From Cinclus cinclus (lineage: Eukaryota > Chordata > Aves > Passeriformes > Cinclidae), in assembly GCF_963662255.1 (NCBI RefSeq), contig NC_085047.1:13756347-13820346 (forward strand): 64,000 bases of DNA, read 5' to 3'. A model generated the notes under the pieces. The model had not been told where the DNA came from. It made no database searches and worked only from the letters and a program-made list of their open reading frames with translations. Of the stretch, positions 25,758 to 37,082 are shown one piece after another. The first letter of the stretch is position 1, and every line of letters starts with the position of its first letter. A program made the position numbers and the translations under genes.

Positions 25758-26030
25758 TTCCCTTCCCTTCCCTTCCCTTCCCTTCCCTTCCCTTCCCTTC
25801 CCTTCCCTTCCCTTCCCTTCCCTTCCCTTCCCTTCCCTTCCCTTCCCTTCCCTTCCCTTCCCTTCCCTTCCCTTCCCTTCCCTTCCCTTCCCTTCCCTTC
25901 CCTTCCCTTCCCTTCCCTTCCCTTCCCTTCCCTTCCCTTCCCTTCCCTTCCCTTCCCTTCCCTTCCCTTCCCTTCCCTTCCCTTCCCTTCCCTTCCCTTC
26001 CCTTCCCTTCCCTTCCCTTCCCTTCCCTTC
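25758..26030. repeat. Perfect (CCCTT)n array, about 54 units
   Basis: About 273 bases of uninterrupted CCCTT, which is AAGGG on the minus strand. No substitution is visible along the whole array, so it is young or being homogenised. The minus strand carries GGG runs every 5 bases and meets the sequence rule for G-quadruplex formation. It is followed by a run of T (26031-26040), so on the minus strand an A-rich run precedes the AAGGG array. The true length may differ, because such arrays are often collapsed in assemblies. The open frames across it, read as repeated Gly-Arg-Glu-Gly-Lys, are translation artefacts. Confidence 0.98.
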
Positions 26031-26083
26031 TTTTTTTTTTCTTTCAATAATAATTTTTAGTGACAATATTTTTTGTTATGCTG

Positions 26084-26119
26084 CAGATATATATATCTAT
26101 ATATTTTTTTTTTTTTTTA
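26084..26119. repeat. Short (TA)n plus poly-T
   Basis: An alternating AT stretch followed by about 16 T. It is a simple repeat just downstream of the CCCTT array. Confidence 0.85.
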
Positions 26120-27343
26120 ACTGGCACACAAAATGTGCATCTTTCCATTTTTCCTGGAATGTAGAAAGGTACCACATAAAGTAGTCATTAAATGTTGTGT
26201 TTTCCTGCTGTATTTGTCCTCTTTGATGAAGTTCAGACTGATTTTCAAACTCAGAAATATGATATGTATTTTTTTTCTTTTAAAATGAATCATTGCAGGC
26301 TATGAAAAACCAGTAGAATCAGAGTGACATTTTAAAACCTACATTTAATTGTTTTAGCTCCATATTTCACTGTACAGCATTGATTTTGCAGAGGGTTGCA
26401 TATCTATAACATGAACTTCTCATTTGAGACACTCTTAGGGCAGAGGCATAAATGGGACTCAGAGTTATGAGACTGCTTTAACATTTAACTTGTTTCTGCT
26501 ATTTTATAAATATTATTTTATATTAACCTTCACTTAGAAAAGTTCAAAAGAAGAAACATGATATTTTTCCTCAGGGAAAATGTTTGAATTATTTCACAGA
26601 ACTGGTTTTGGTTAATAATAAGGTGTATTTTTAAGTTGAATTAGCAATAATATAACCCCAGTTATGATAAAAATGCAGTGGAAGTGACTGGTTTAGACAA
26701 AAGCTACCTTGATGCACTGTTATGGGTGAGAATTGCTTCAAATAAGAATGCAACATAGAAAATCAAGACAAAGCCAGGTGATAGGTTGGTTTTGTTCTTC
26801 AAATCTTTCCCCATTGTGGCATTTCTGGATATTCAACTCCCTTGGATAAAAGGCACCTTTCTCTTATCAGGAAATTCTTGGTGAGTTTTGAACACTTACA
26901 ATTGTACCTACATTAATTTCATTTTGTCTCTGTCCGCTTTTATGTTTCAGGATTGCTGTTTTCTCTTATTTAGCTTTTACTTTCTAATTGTTTGCTAATT
27001 TTATTTGCTTAATTATTATAGCATTGTTTTCCACTTACAGTATTATGCTTTTTCCAAATCCTAGGCAATTACATTGGTCAATAATGCTTTTTACATGTCC
27101 ATGTTCGGTAAAAAGGAGGAAATACTGCCAATTTTGAATAGATATATTTCAAGCTACTTAAAATAATTTGGATGACATTAAAATTGAAGCGCTTACTGAA
27201 TAATGAACATGCTATCTTAATGATGTCTTCAACTTAGATATAATTTTCAAGCTAGTGAGTAGCTGTTCTTACCCATATCCACATGTCTGTGTGGAGATGA
27301 AACTAATAATTACTGGTGAATTTTGTCCTGATCAATTCTTGGT
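26120..27343. other. No gene seen; unique AT-rich DNA
   Basis: No exon, RNA gene or mobile element recognised. Confidence 0.6.
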
Positions 27344-27680
27344 GCATACCTGACAGGAACCTGTGTGAAAGCTGGATGGAGAGAGATGAATTACAATGGC
27401 ATGGAGAGACAGGAAAAGGGGGAGTGGATTCAAACAGGCAGAGACTAGGCTAAGATTGGATATTAGGAAAAACAAAAATCTTTTCTTTGTGAGTGGTGAG
27501 TCAGTCCCTGGCACAAGTTGCCCAGAGAAGCTGTGTCTGCCCCATCCCTGGAAGTGTCCAAGGCCAGGTTGGATGGAGCTCTGAGCGACATTGTCCAAAT
27601 GAAGGTGTCCTTATGGCAGGGAATTTGGGACTAAATGGGCTTTTAGGTCCTTTCCAATTCAGGCCATTCTGTGATTCTCT
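27344..27680 (+). mobile_element. CR1 LINE 3' region, sense, about 340 bp
   Basis: Follows the CR1 3' region to its end: gaaagctggatggagag, atggcatggagagacagg, ggagtggattcaaac, attggatattaggaa, gttgcccagagaagctgtg, atccctggaagtgtccaagg, ggttggatggagctctgag, aggtccttt, and the terminal attctgtgattct. It is 5'-truncated but reaches the normal 3' end. The coding region is absent. The next CR1 starts less than 300 bases downstream on the same strand. Confidence 0.95.
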
Positions 27681-27964
27681 ACCACAGTGGTGCTTTGCAC
27701 ATGTTTAGAACCTGCTTTCCAAATCAGGTTGAAAAATAATAAATGGAGTATTTGCTGCTGCTTTGATTTTTGAGGATACGTTTCTAATGGAATAGTCACT
27801 TTGGGATCACTGAAAGGTTTTGAAGCTAGTACTTCAGAATCCAGTGACAAGGCACCCAGTGATGCTAAAATGCAAAAGCATGGATTCAGAATACATGGAA
27901 AGTAATAGGAAAGACCAAAAACAATCCCCAAGTCCTGTGGAGGTAGTAACTAATACACTGAGCA
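27681..27964. other. Spacer between two CR1 copies
   Basis: About 280 bases of non-repetitive sequence between two CR1 fragments on the same strand. Nothing else is recognised. Confidence 0.6.
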
Positions 27965-28246
27965 ATGTAGCTGGTGAAGAGTCTGGAGAGTGTTGTACGA
28001 GCAGATGGAGATGTTTATCCTGGAGAAAAGGAGGCTCAGGGGAGACTGTATTGAAGTTCAGGCTGGACATCAGGAAGAATTTTTTCATTAAGACTCTGGT
28101 CAAGCATTGGAACCGGTTGTCCAGGGAGATGGTCCAGGGAGTCACCAACCCTGGAAGTGATCAAGAAATAAGCGGATGTGACACTCAGTGCCATGGTCTG
28201 GTTGACAAGGTTGAACATGATATCTTTGCGGTCTTTTCCAAGGTTT
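27965..28246 (+). mobile_element. CR1 LINE fragment of another subfamily, internally deleted
   Basis: Matches a different CR1 subfamily from its neighbour. It reads ctggtgaagagtctggagag, tcctggagaaaaggaggctc, aggggaga, then jumps to ttcaggctggacatcagg, tcaagcattggaacc, cagggagatggtc, gagtcaccaaccctgg, ggatgtgacactcagtgcc, and ends ggtcttttccaagg. At about 28041-28050 roughly 100 or more bases of the expected consensus are missing, a clean internal deletion. The final attctatgat tail is also missing. The 158-codon plus-strand frame crossing it is only CR1 sequence. Confidence 0.88.
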
Positions 28247-31200
28247 GGGGGTTTCACTTTGAAGTTCTAGGATTTGGACAAAACTTGTTATACTGAATTA
28301 TAAAACCAATGATACAATAAACCTTATATTTTAAAACAAATCTACACAGGGTGATAATGACTGGTAGGAAAGAATTAAAGACATGTTAGTCTGACAGTAA
28401 TAATATGCAAAACTTCGGGAGAGATTTTCAAACTTTCAAAGAGTGGAAGAAATTAAAACAAATTGACCACTTTACAAGACCCCGTCAAAAGCTTTTTTGC
28501 AATTCTGAAAAGCTAATTCTTAAAATGGTTTTCTAGATTGGAACAGACGCAGTAAAAGAAATAAGCAGAAAAGAGCCTTTTTATGGTTTGAAAATGTACC
28601 TTCAAGAAAAACGATGAAAAGATTTTCTATTTGTGTTGTATTTTGAGTTAGGGGAAGGTGAGATGAAGGAACAGAATCTTTATTAAAATACATTATGAAC
28701 ACAAGAAAAGAGAGGAAAACTAAATTAATTAAATTAAGGGGGAAATGAATACAGCTGAGGACAGCTTTGCAACCACCAAAGTAGTGAGATTTTATGAGAA
28801 TTTCCTGTAATATAACACTTTTAAAGTTAGGCTTGACCCATTTATGTAAAGGATGATAATTTTTGTAATAAAGGGGTAGAGGGTGTGATTTGTGTAGGTG
28901 GGATGACAGAAAATCTATTTCAGTTCTACGTTTTAAGATCTCATGGAGGAACTTCTGGGTCTGCCCTAGAAACTTGCTGATATGCTGGTGAGAAAAAAAA
29001 AAAGGAAACTATATGAGAGCACTTTTTGCTTGATATTTGTTTGATAAATTACTGATTTATTTTCTTCCAGGAGATACTATCAGTCCCTAGAATAAATAAA
29101 GAATCTATAAGGTGTTACAGAATAACGATACGTTCTTATAGTCTCTAAAACAAAAAAAAATCTAATTAATTCACTGTTATTATAGTAAATTTGGAGACTA
29201 GAGAATAGTAGCTATATGGTAAGTTGTTCATGTGTTCTGGACCTATATGGTTCAGTATTATAAACAATTTTACCATTTCCAAGGAAGAATTTCTGAGTGA
29301 TAGGGAGGGATAAGAGTTAAGTGAATATACTGAGCAACTATTCTGCTGTGTCCCTCTGTATTACAAGTATGTTTGTCCTTGAATTTCACCATGAAACTGC
29401 ATAGAGAGGTTGAGTTCCATTTGCTCCCTCAGGTTTGTCCCATTTTGTCAAAAATGCTCAGTTATTCATCTTTTTTGATGGAAAATATATTCATTATATT
29501 CAACTGAACAGGGATAGCTTCACAAAAAATTATATAATAGCTTAGTACAAGTATACTGTTGAATGGATTTTTAAGAGGGATGGTAAATTAATTCTACTGC
29601 CACTTCTAAGCCTGATTCTTTTTAAGCAGGCAAAAATTAGATTTGACAGGATATCTGATGTCATCAAAAATAGTGATAAACATTAATTCCTTCAGTAAGA
29701 AATGCTATGGTCATATTTTTTTTGGCCTCTTGAATATGGCAATCATATTTAAAAAGTCATTCTTTAAAGCCATTTCTTACTTTATTTATTCTTGTGGCCA
29801 TCAAAACGAACCCTTTCATGTTTAAGATGAAAGAAACTATGTTTTTATTTAATCACTCTGAAGAGTTTTTAAATATTTAGGCTTTCAAATACTGAGTGCA
29901 AATATTAAAGTTTTCTTTTGGCTGAAAATCTAAAAAAAATGGGGGGACTTTTTCATTAAATTCAGGTTTTAACAGCCAAATTGCATTGAAATTTTTTCAT
30001 GGTTCTCTAGTAAAATCACAGAATAAAACACAATTTTATGAGCATCATTTTACAAATATGAACTAAGAAAGTATCAGCTTGTGAATGAGGGTTGTGAATG
30101 TGTCCATCATTCACAAATATTTTCTTCTACATGTTGAACTTGTAGTATTCAGTATATTTTTCTTCTTTGTAGTGGTGAGAAGGTCAAGATTGTTTCTGCC
30201 TTGTTTAAGAATTTTCCTCAGCTTATATTCGTAAATGCAATTGAATTCTCTATCCTTTTGCTGGTACGTGTGATCTATTTGCTTTCTATTTGCAAAGGTT
30301 TATTCTATCTTGAGAGTCCCAGAAGAAATTTCAATACTTGATCCTTTGGACATGTGCTGTGACCGTAGCAGTGTATTAATTTTTTTTCCATAGGAGGTCT
30401 TTAGCTTTTAGCCTCATGTGACAATACAATATAAAGGTTACTTAGTTATAATTAATGTTTCTTTAAATAGGTCATCAGAGTATAAAATCTAACATCAATG
30501 GTAATTAATTGGCACTTAAACAAATATTCAACAATTCCCTTGTTAGATTCACAAAAGCATCAGTTTTGTCTGCAATTGTCAGTGCCAGGCTTATTTCATT
30601 CTAATAAATCTGGAAAACCTAGTGCATGATTTGTATTTCACTATGGCTTTAAATTACTTCATATTATAACAGAGAAGCATTTCAAAGGGATATATAACTT
30701 CACTTTTTTTTTCACTTTAAATTATCATTAGTAGAAAACACTCTATGACCAGATTCTACTCCAATATTCTACCAATCTCTTCTACAGCTCTAAAACCATC
30801 ATAAATCTTTTAAAATACAACTTAAATGGCTGCTATTGAAAACAGAGTTTTAATATATTCTAACTAATTTTTAAGAAACATCAGAGTAATAATTGCCTTA
30901 TTTGATATTCAAGCATCATTAGATTATGCAAAAAATATATAGTTATTATTTGTATTCATAGGGAAAGATATAGGGTTTTTTATTTAGTTTTTCTTTTTCT
31001 TTTTCTTTTTTTTTTTTTGACACTAAGACTGTGAACAGAAATGGGAATTGTCTTAATATTATATAAATATTAACTGATTTACTAGCTACAGTGATGTTGA
31101 AGTCATTTGCCACTACCAGCAGAAAGGTGATAGGCTGTTGGCTTCCCTACCCATGCAGGTCCCAGGGAGTAGCTGAGATATCCTTGCCTTCAGCTGTGTT

Positions 31201-33235
31201 CCAAGGAGTAAGGAAGAATGCTGGTATAAGAAATAGCAAAAATTGTCAAGTGTAGGATGTAGGAAGCACTGGAAGGATGAGTGCAATACCAAGGAAAATT
31301 GGTAGATGTTAGGTTGGGCTTTAAACCAAATAAAAGAAAAAAAAATAATGCTGCTGAAATTTTCTATATATCATAATACACACTATTAAACTGTAAAAAC
31401 ATTAATTTGATTAACAATCTATTTTTGTCTCCACATATATGTGCTGTGTTCCCTTCTGGTCTTTGCAAGACCCCATGCATAAAAAATGTTATGAGATATT
31501 TCACTATATTGTGAAGTGAAAGAAAGATGTAGAATTTGTCTGACACTCATATTTTGTAAGATGATGTTGGCATGCTGTAAACAAATAGTCCCAGAGGCAC
31601 TGGTGCATTGAGAAATCCCACTGAAATGTTTGTCCAATGTAATTTTAAAAATGACTGAATTAAACAAATTTCTATGAAAACATGAGATGATGTTCTATAT
31701 GATGAAAACACTAGGAGAAGACACAAATACCTCTGTGGAAAAGAACAACCTTAATTCTGATTATAAGCTTTCCTTTTAGCCAAATAGTGAGGAATAAATT
31801 GCTGTGTTGTAGCTGCTGATTGCCATTTGAGGTTCCTTAGCGTGCAGTGCCTGGTGTTCAGCAGCTGGTAGAAAAGAAAGCCTGTCTCTATCATAGACAA
31901 GCGTGGTGGGCAAATCACAAAAGCCTGGACCAGCTCAGGAACTACATATTCTGGTTGGGTAGGTGAACCCCACAGAGTCTGGATTGGGAACAGCAATTTT
32001 TTCAAAAGAGTCCTGAGGACCTCAAGGAAACATCTTCCTGGGCATTATTTCTCAGTAACAAACATATTCTATATAATTTTTTTATTAGAAATCATTCTCT
32101 TTTGTTCAAATAAGCGTGTCTCTGGAGAGACTAGAAACAAGAGGGCTGAGAAGATGAACCCAACTGAGGAACTGTCAAATGAACACTGTCTTCCAAACCT
32201 TTTTTGCCATATTGTCCACTGACTAGCTCAGCTCTTCATATAACTAAATATTCCACTATGTCTGATTAGCAGCCAAACAATTCTGCTCTTCATAAATTTG
32301 CTATGACTCGGGGGGATCCAATGAGGCTTATGGCATGAGAGACAGTGGATGACTGCTTTTTCCAGCTGCATGACCACACAGTGTATTAATACTAATGAAG
32401 TCTCTCTGATTCATCCTGTTGATGCAAATCCAAAGGGATGCAATGCCTTCTTTAGGTCCACCACCAGCACAAGTTTCTTAATTACATCAGAACATTTTTC
32501 AATAACAGCAGAACTTCCATCAACCCCACACATTCTTCACAGTAATCACAGCTGCAGTGAAAATGTTGAATGGATTTTCTGACATTTTCAATGTTTTTGT
32601 AAAGTGTTTTTGGGTTTTTTATTTGTAAGGGAGTATTTTAAATTTTTTGGCTTGTAGTTTATCCTATGTATAAATACACATTGTAGTGAATTAGTAGGAG
32701 GACCTAGTTGCCATGAAGCTTACATAGACTTACCACATTTTCTAAATCTATTTATCCTTAAATGTCAGGTTTTTTAGCTCTTTAATAAAATCTGCAGGCA
32801 CATACAGATGGAATATTTGACTTTATTTGTTTATTAGATTAAAAAATGGATTTTAAGCATGTCTTTTGGACACATATCTCAGGTCTTATGCATGTCTCCA
32901 GGATTTGTCTGATCAAAATTGATTTTTTCAGATGTATTAAACAGAATTTTCAGCCAAAAAGATGATAGTACTCAAAAGACAGCTTTATCTGGTACTTCTT
33001 GCCTTTTAGTCAACAGTTAAATTCTTTAAAGATTCCACTATATAAGGCTTATCAACTTAGTATATTATTAAAAATTCTGTTAATATCATTAATAGGCTTA
33101 GGACAGAACCAAAAAGAATTTTAAAAAATGCACTAGATTTTATTTGCATCAAAAATTATGTACAAGTGAAATTTAAAGTTTTTAATAAGGTCATGCTTGG
33201 CCATACATTTCTGTGAAATTTAGCATCAAGCTTTC
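28247..33235. other. No gene seen; long unique AT-rich stretch
   Basis: About 5 kb without recognised elements. Minor simple sequence: an A run near 28990-29002 and T/CTTTTT-rich sequence at 30988-31018. Open frames do not exceed 84 codons. A patch at 30480-30700 has the look of non-coding conserved DNA and is listed among the findings. Confidence 0.55.
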
Positions 33236-33302
33236 CTATATATATATGTATATACACATATATATATATGTATATATATGTGTATGTGTGTGTGTGTGTG
33301 TG
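33236..33302. repeat. (TA)n / (TG)n compound dinucleotide repeat
   Basis: About 67 bases of alternating TA with TGTATA and TACACA interruptions, passing into a clean (TG)n run at 33280-33302. The TA part can extrude a cruciform and the TG part can adopt Z-DNA. It is a microsatellite and not coding. Confidence 0.95.
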
Positions 33303-33902
33303 CAAGAATATAAGATTTTTTTTTGTGCTTTTTTTTTCCTTTTCAAAGAATGATATGCAAGCTTTGAAGTATAAAATAATCCCATTTAGCTTGGAGAGAT
33401 GAAAGTATCCATGAATATGTACACAGAACTTGTAAATCTGGCATTTAGAATGAAAACACACTTCACTGTCTTGGCATAAATCATTCAGTTTACAAGACCT
33501 TCTGGGGCGAAGGAGAAAGAGGACAGAGTGCATTTGGATGAGTTAGAGAAATTTCATGGCTTTAAAACTTAGTTAACAATAAAGAAGCACTGGAGATGAA
33601 GAAAACTGATGTTAAGGCATCTGAGGACATGCAAAGACCTCTGGTATTATTCACTCGGATTTAAAAAAAAAAGAAGCCATCAGTCAAAAGATCTGCATTC
33701 TATTCTTGTTGAGAAGACATGTTCAGCCCCATTGGCTCCTTTCCTACAGCCCTACATACAGGAATTTTCATTCACTTTTGCAGTTTATTTGAACAGAAGC
33801 TGGAAATCTTTTCCTTTTTCCTCAAGATTTTCCTGTTTATATAGACTCAGATCTTGTGATTCTTTGATTGGATGAACTGTCTATTTATCCCCAGAACAGA
33901 AA
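33303..33902. other. No gene seen
   Basis: Unique sequence between the dinucleotide repeat and the next CR1. It contains an 11-A run at 33662-33672. The 125-codon minus-strand frame at 33156-33533 owes part of its length to the TG/TA repeat and is not a gene. Confidence 0.6.
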
Positions 33903-34070
33903 TCCAGGGAAGTTGTGGATGACCCATCCATGGAAGTGTTAATGGCCAAGTTGGATGGCGCTCTAAGCAACCTGGCCTAGTGGAAGCTCTCCCTGCCCAT
34001 GGCAGGGGGCTGGAACAAGATGATCTTGAAGGTCCATTCCAACCCAAACCAATCTTTGAGCCCATGATTG
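33903..34070 (+). mobile_element. CR1 LINE 3' end, sense
   Basis: A 5'-truncated CR1 copy: tccagggaagttgtggatga, cccatccatggaagtgtt, ccaagttggatggcgctc, cctggcctagtggaag, ccctgcccatggcagggg, gatgatcttgaaggtcc, ttccaacccaaaccaatc, ending near a decayed tail (cccatgatt). It is non-coding. Confidence 0.95.
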
Positions 34071-36837
34071 TACAGTCACTCTCTGTTTTTTATTAGCTTC
34101 ATGTCCTCAGGTCATACTTCTGTTTTCTAGAAACCCTGCTCCTGTGGGGTTAATTCACTTATGAATAGAAATGATGAGAGAACAAATACGTTTCAGACAT
34201 AAGACTTATTATTTTCTTTCATTTTGAAATATTTATGTGAACAGAGTTTTGGTGTAAATATACTTATAAATTTTATTAAAAGAAGGGTTAATATTTACAT
34301 ACACAAGAAGTCACTTTTGTGATAAGGTGGACACAGTTACAATGTTCATTTTTAGAGGTTATTATTTTACAAAGGTTAAAATTTGCTTTAATATTCTGGA
34401 TTTATTTTCTTCAGACAGAATTACATTTATATATGCATTTCTAATAATCTACTGCTCTGAAAACGTCACTTAGCTTTAATGCAGTATCATGCACACTGTC
34501 CACACACCTACATTTTGTTGCTACTTAAACTATTTTGTCCAATGTTTATACTTCCTAAAACTGAAGGATGTTGAGGTGTTGTTAAAGATATCTTAGGAAC
34601 AAAAGCAGGATAAATAATTTTTTTTAAATTACCAAAAACCACTGACAACTAACATAAATAACATTGCACTAATACTTTGATTTCACTAGAGAAGCATGTA
34701 GAGTGAGCTAGCCTGCAGAAAGGTGAATTGTCTATCCCATTTTATGCATGCATAAGGTAGTACACAGTGTAAATTAAGTTATAGATATTTAGAGATGTGT
34801 AAAGAAGTTAATCAACATTTTAACTACAAAGAAGCAAAAAGGCAAAATAGATAAGGAAAAGACTGGAATAGGATTCAATCTCCTACAGAGGATCCTTCCA
34901 CCCTTTAATAAAACTAGATCAAGTCTGATGCAATATGTTTCACTTGAAGAAACCTTTTAGGATAGTATTGATCTCACTGTCCCTCTGGGACAATTGTGAC
35001 CTTCACTATATATATAGTTTATATATTTAAAGGAGCATTACTCTTAAATAAATGGGATGGATAACAATGAAAAAATCATTATAATTTTTTTATCAGTTTT
35101 TCAGTAAGGTATTGAACTTCACATGAACTTTTCTGGTGTAAGATATAGGTAACTGAATTTTCAGTATGCCTTCTCAGAGAAGACAGTTTCTTAATATTTT
35201 CTATTTTTTCACTCTTTAAAATATTATATTGTAAATCTTATATTGGAATTCCTGTTAAGTGATCAGTTGAAACATGATTACTAACAAACTGGGAATTTTT
35301 CTGTATATAAATGTGCATATGCATTGTATATAAGTGTATATACAATGATAGATGGAACTTAAGTTTACGTATTGGTTATATACACCATGACAAATAGACA
35401 CTGAGAGTTTATTTAGCTATTTCATTCTTGTTCTTCTGATTTTAACTAGAATCAGATCATGTAAAGATAAAGTCTCTGGTGCGAGGACTGCTAGATTGGC
35501 CTAGATTAAAAAAAAAACAAAAAACAACAAAACCAACAAAACCAAAACATCACTAATATCCATCTTCTGTGGAAATTTATAGTCTTTATCTATATAAATC
35601 AAAAAGTTGACCTAATTTTATTTAGTCAATTTACTCTAAATTCATCTGCACAAGCCCGAACTAAAGAAAATTTCCAGTATGAAGCTTAGGGTTTCCAAAA
35701 CTAGAATTTAATCTGATTTTGTTTTGAATTCAGGGTGAACAGTCATGTTCTCACCATTGACTCAGTCCTCCTGTTCTGTATCACTGCTGGACTATTTCAT
35801 TTTCACTGTCATTACTCTCCCATCTTGGGAGGTGCTTGGGATTTCCCGTGGGCAGACAAGTCTCCTGAGCAGTCAGTTCCAGAGCATTTGCTTATTGGAT
35901 GGTGTGAATAAATTCTGAATAATGCCTGTGGGCCCTGGTTGAGGCAGAAGGAATAATAAAACCACCACAGTTGTTGTAAAAACATGTAAATGTTGTATTA
36001 CATTAACACCGCTCCTATTGTCTCACATTTAACAGTGGGTTAAATCATGATCTTTTATAAATGACCTGTGTAAATGCTAATGGGCATATCTTCTACAAAT
36101 GTAATTGGAAAGGAATTCACTGTAGCTATCACTGCCTTGGGAAGATGCTTGGTCAGGCAGGACACTGGCAGGCTTTTATGATTTCTCTGAATCACACATA
36201 GGTATCTGAAAACCTCTGAAGTAATTCCTTATATTTCTCTTTTGGGGTCTCAGTGAGTAAGACGTTTATACAGATACTTAATCTGAAACATCTTTAGAAT
36301 GCCACTAGTTTCCCTGGGGTTACTTATTTGCTTGTAATTCAGGCATGAATTTGAAGCACTAAATGATGGATTGACAGAAAAACAGATTTAAAACATGGTT
36401 ACTTAATAGAAACAACAGTTCAGTAGCAAAATCCTGTAGCTCTTATTCAGAAAAAAATAATTATAATTAGATGGAAATTCCAGTGTAAGAAATATTTTTA
36501 AGGGATGAAGTTTACTGTGTCTCTTCCATCCATATTATTAACTGACAAATTAATTCAAGTTCAATGTTTGTAATGGAAGATATTGTTTTGAAACATTTCA
36601 TTCTATGCGCATCTTCATGGCAGTGCTAACTTTTGTTCCTAAGAAAAGACAACTTTTGAAATTCTCATGTGTGAGGAGTCCTTTTCACACCTTTCAGTTG
36701 TCCTTCATTGAAAAGAATATTTCATTGACCCAGTACCTAAACCCCTCAAGAGCCTGGAACTATGCTCCTTGGACTTTGGAGCTGTGTTTAATCTCAGCAC
36801 ACACAGCTGAGGCACACACACAGAAGAGGAGGGTGAT
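34071..36837. other. No gene seen; unique AT-rich DNA
   Basis: No element recognised apart from an A-rich (CAAAA)-like tract at 35507-35548. Frames are short. A slightly GC-richer patch at 35750-35900 has no recognisable content. Confidence 0.6.
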
Positions 36838-37082
36838 TATAGAGTCCTGGACAGGCTTGGATTGCAGTGACCTTAAAGATCTTCTCATTCCAACCCTTTG
36901 ACAAGGACAGGCACACCTTCCACTATTCCAGGTTGCTCAGAGCCCCACCCAACCCGGCCTTGAACACTTCCAGGGATGGGGCAGCCACAGCTGCTCTGGG
37001 CAACCTGAGCCAGTGCCTCACCATCCTCACAAGGAAGAATTTCTACCCACTAGATCAGGCTGTTCCCTTGACAAAAATCTGT
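36838..37082 (-). mobile_element. CR1 LINE 3' region, antisense
   Basis: Reverse complement of a CR1 3' end: tatagagtcctgg, gtgaccttaaagatcttctc, attccaaccc, caccttccact, ccaggttgctcagagcccca, cccggccttgaacacttcc, agggatggggcagccac, ctctgggcaacctgagccag, tcctcacaaggaagaatttc. The last part, ctgttcccttgacaaaaatct, looks like further CR1 with a gap. It is 5'-truncated. Frames through this region are artefacts. Confidence 0.93.

Noticed and set aside
25736..26066. Open frames of about 105 codons reading Gly-Arg-Glu-Gly-Lys repeats
   Set aside because: They are translations of the CCCTT array. A 5-base unit gives the same 5-residue repeat in every open frame, with no coding evidence.
27820..28296. 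158-codon plus-strand open frame
   Set aside because: It lies across a truncated, internally deleted CR1 3' region, not a protein gene.
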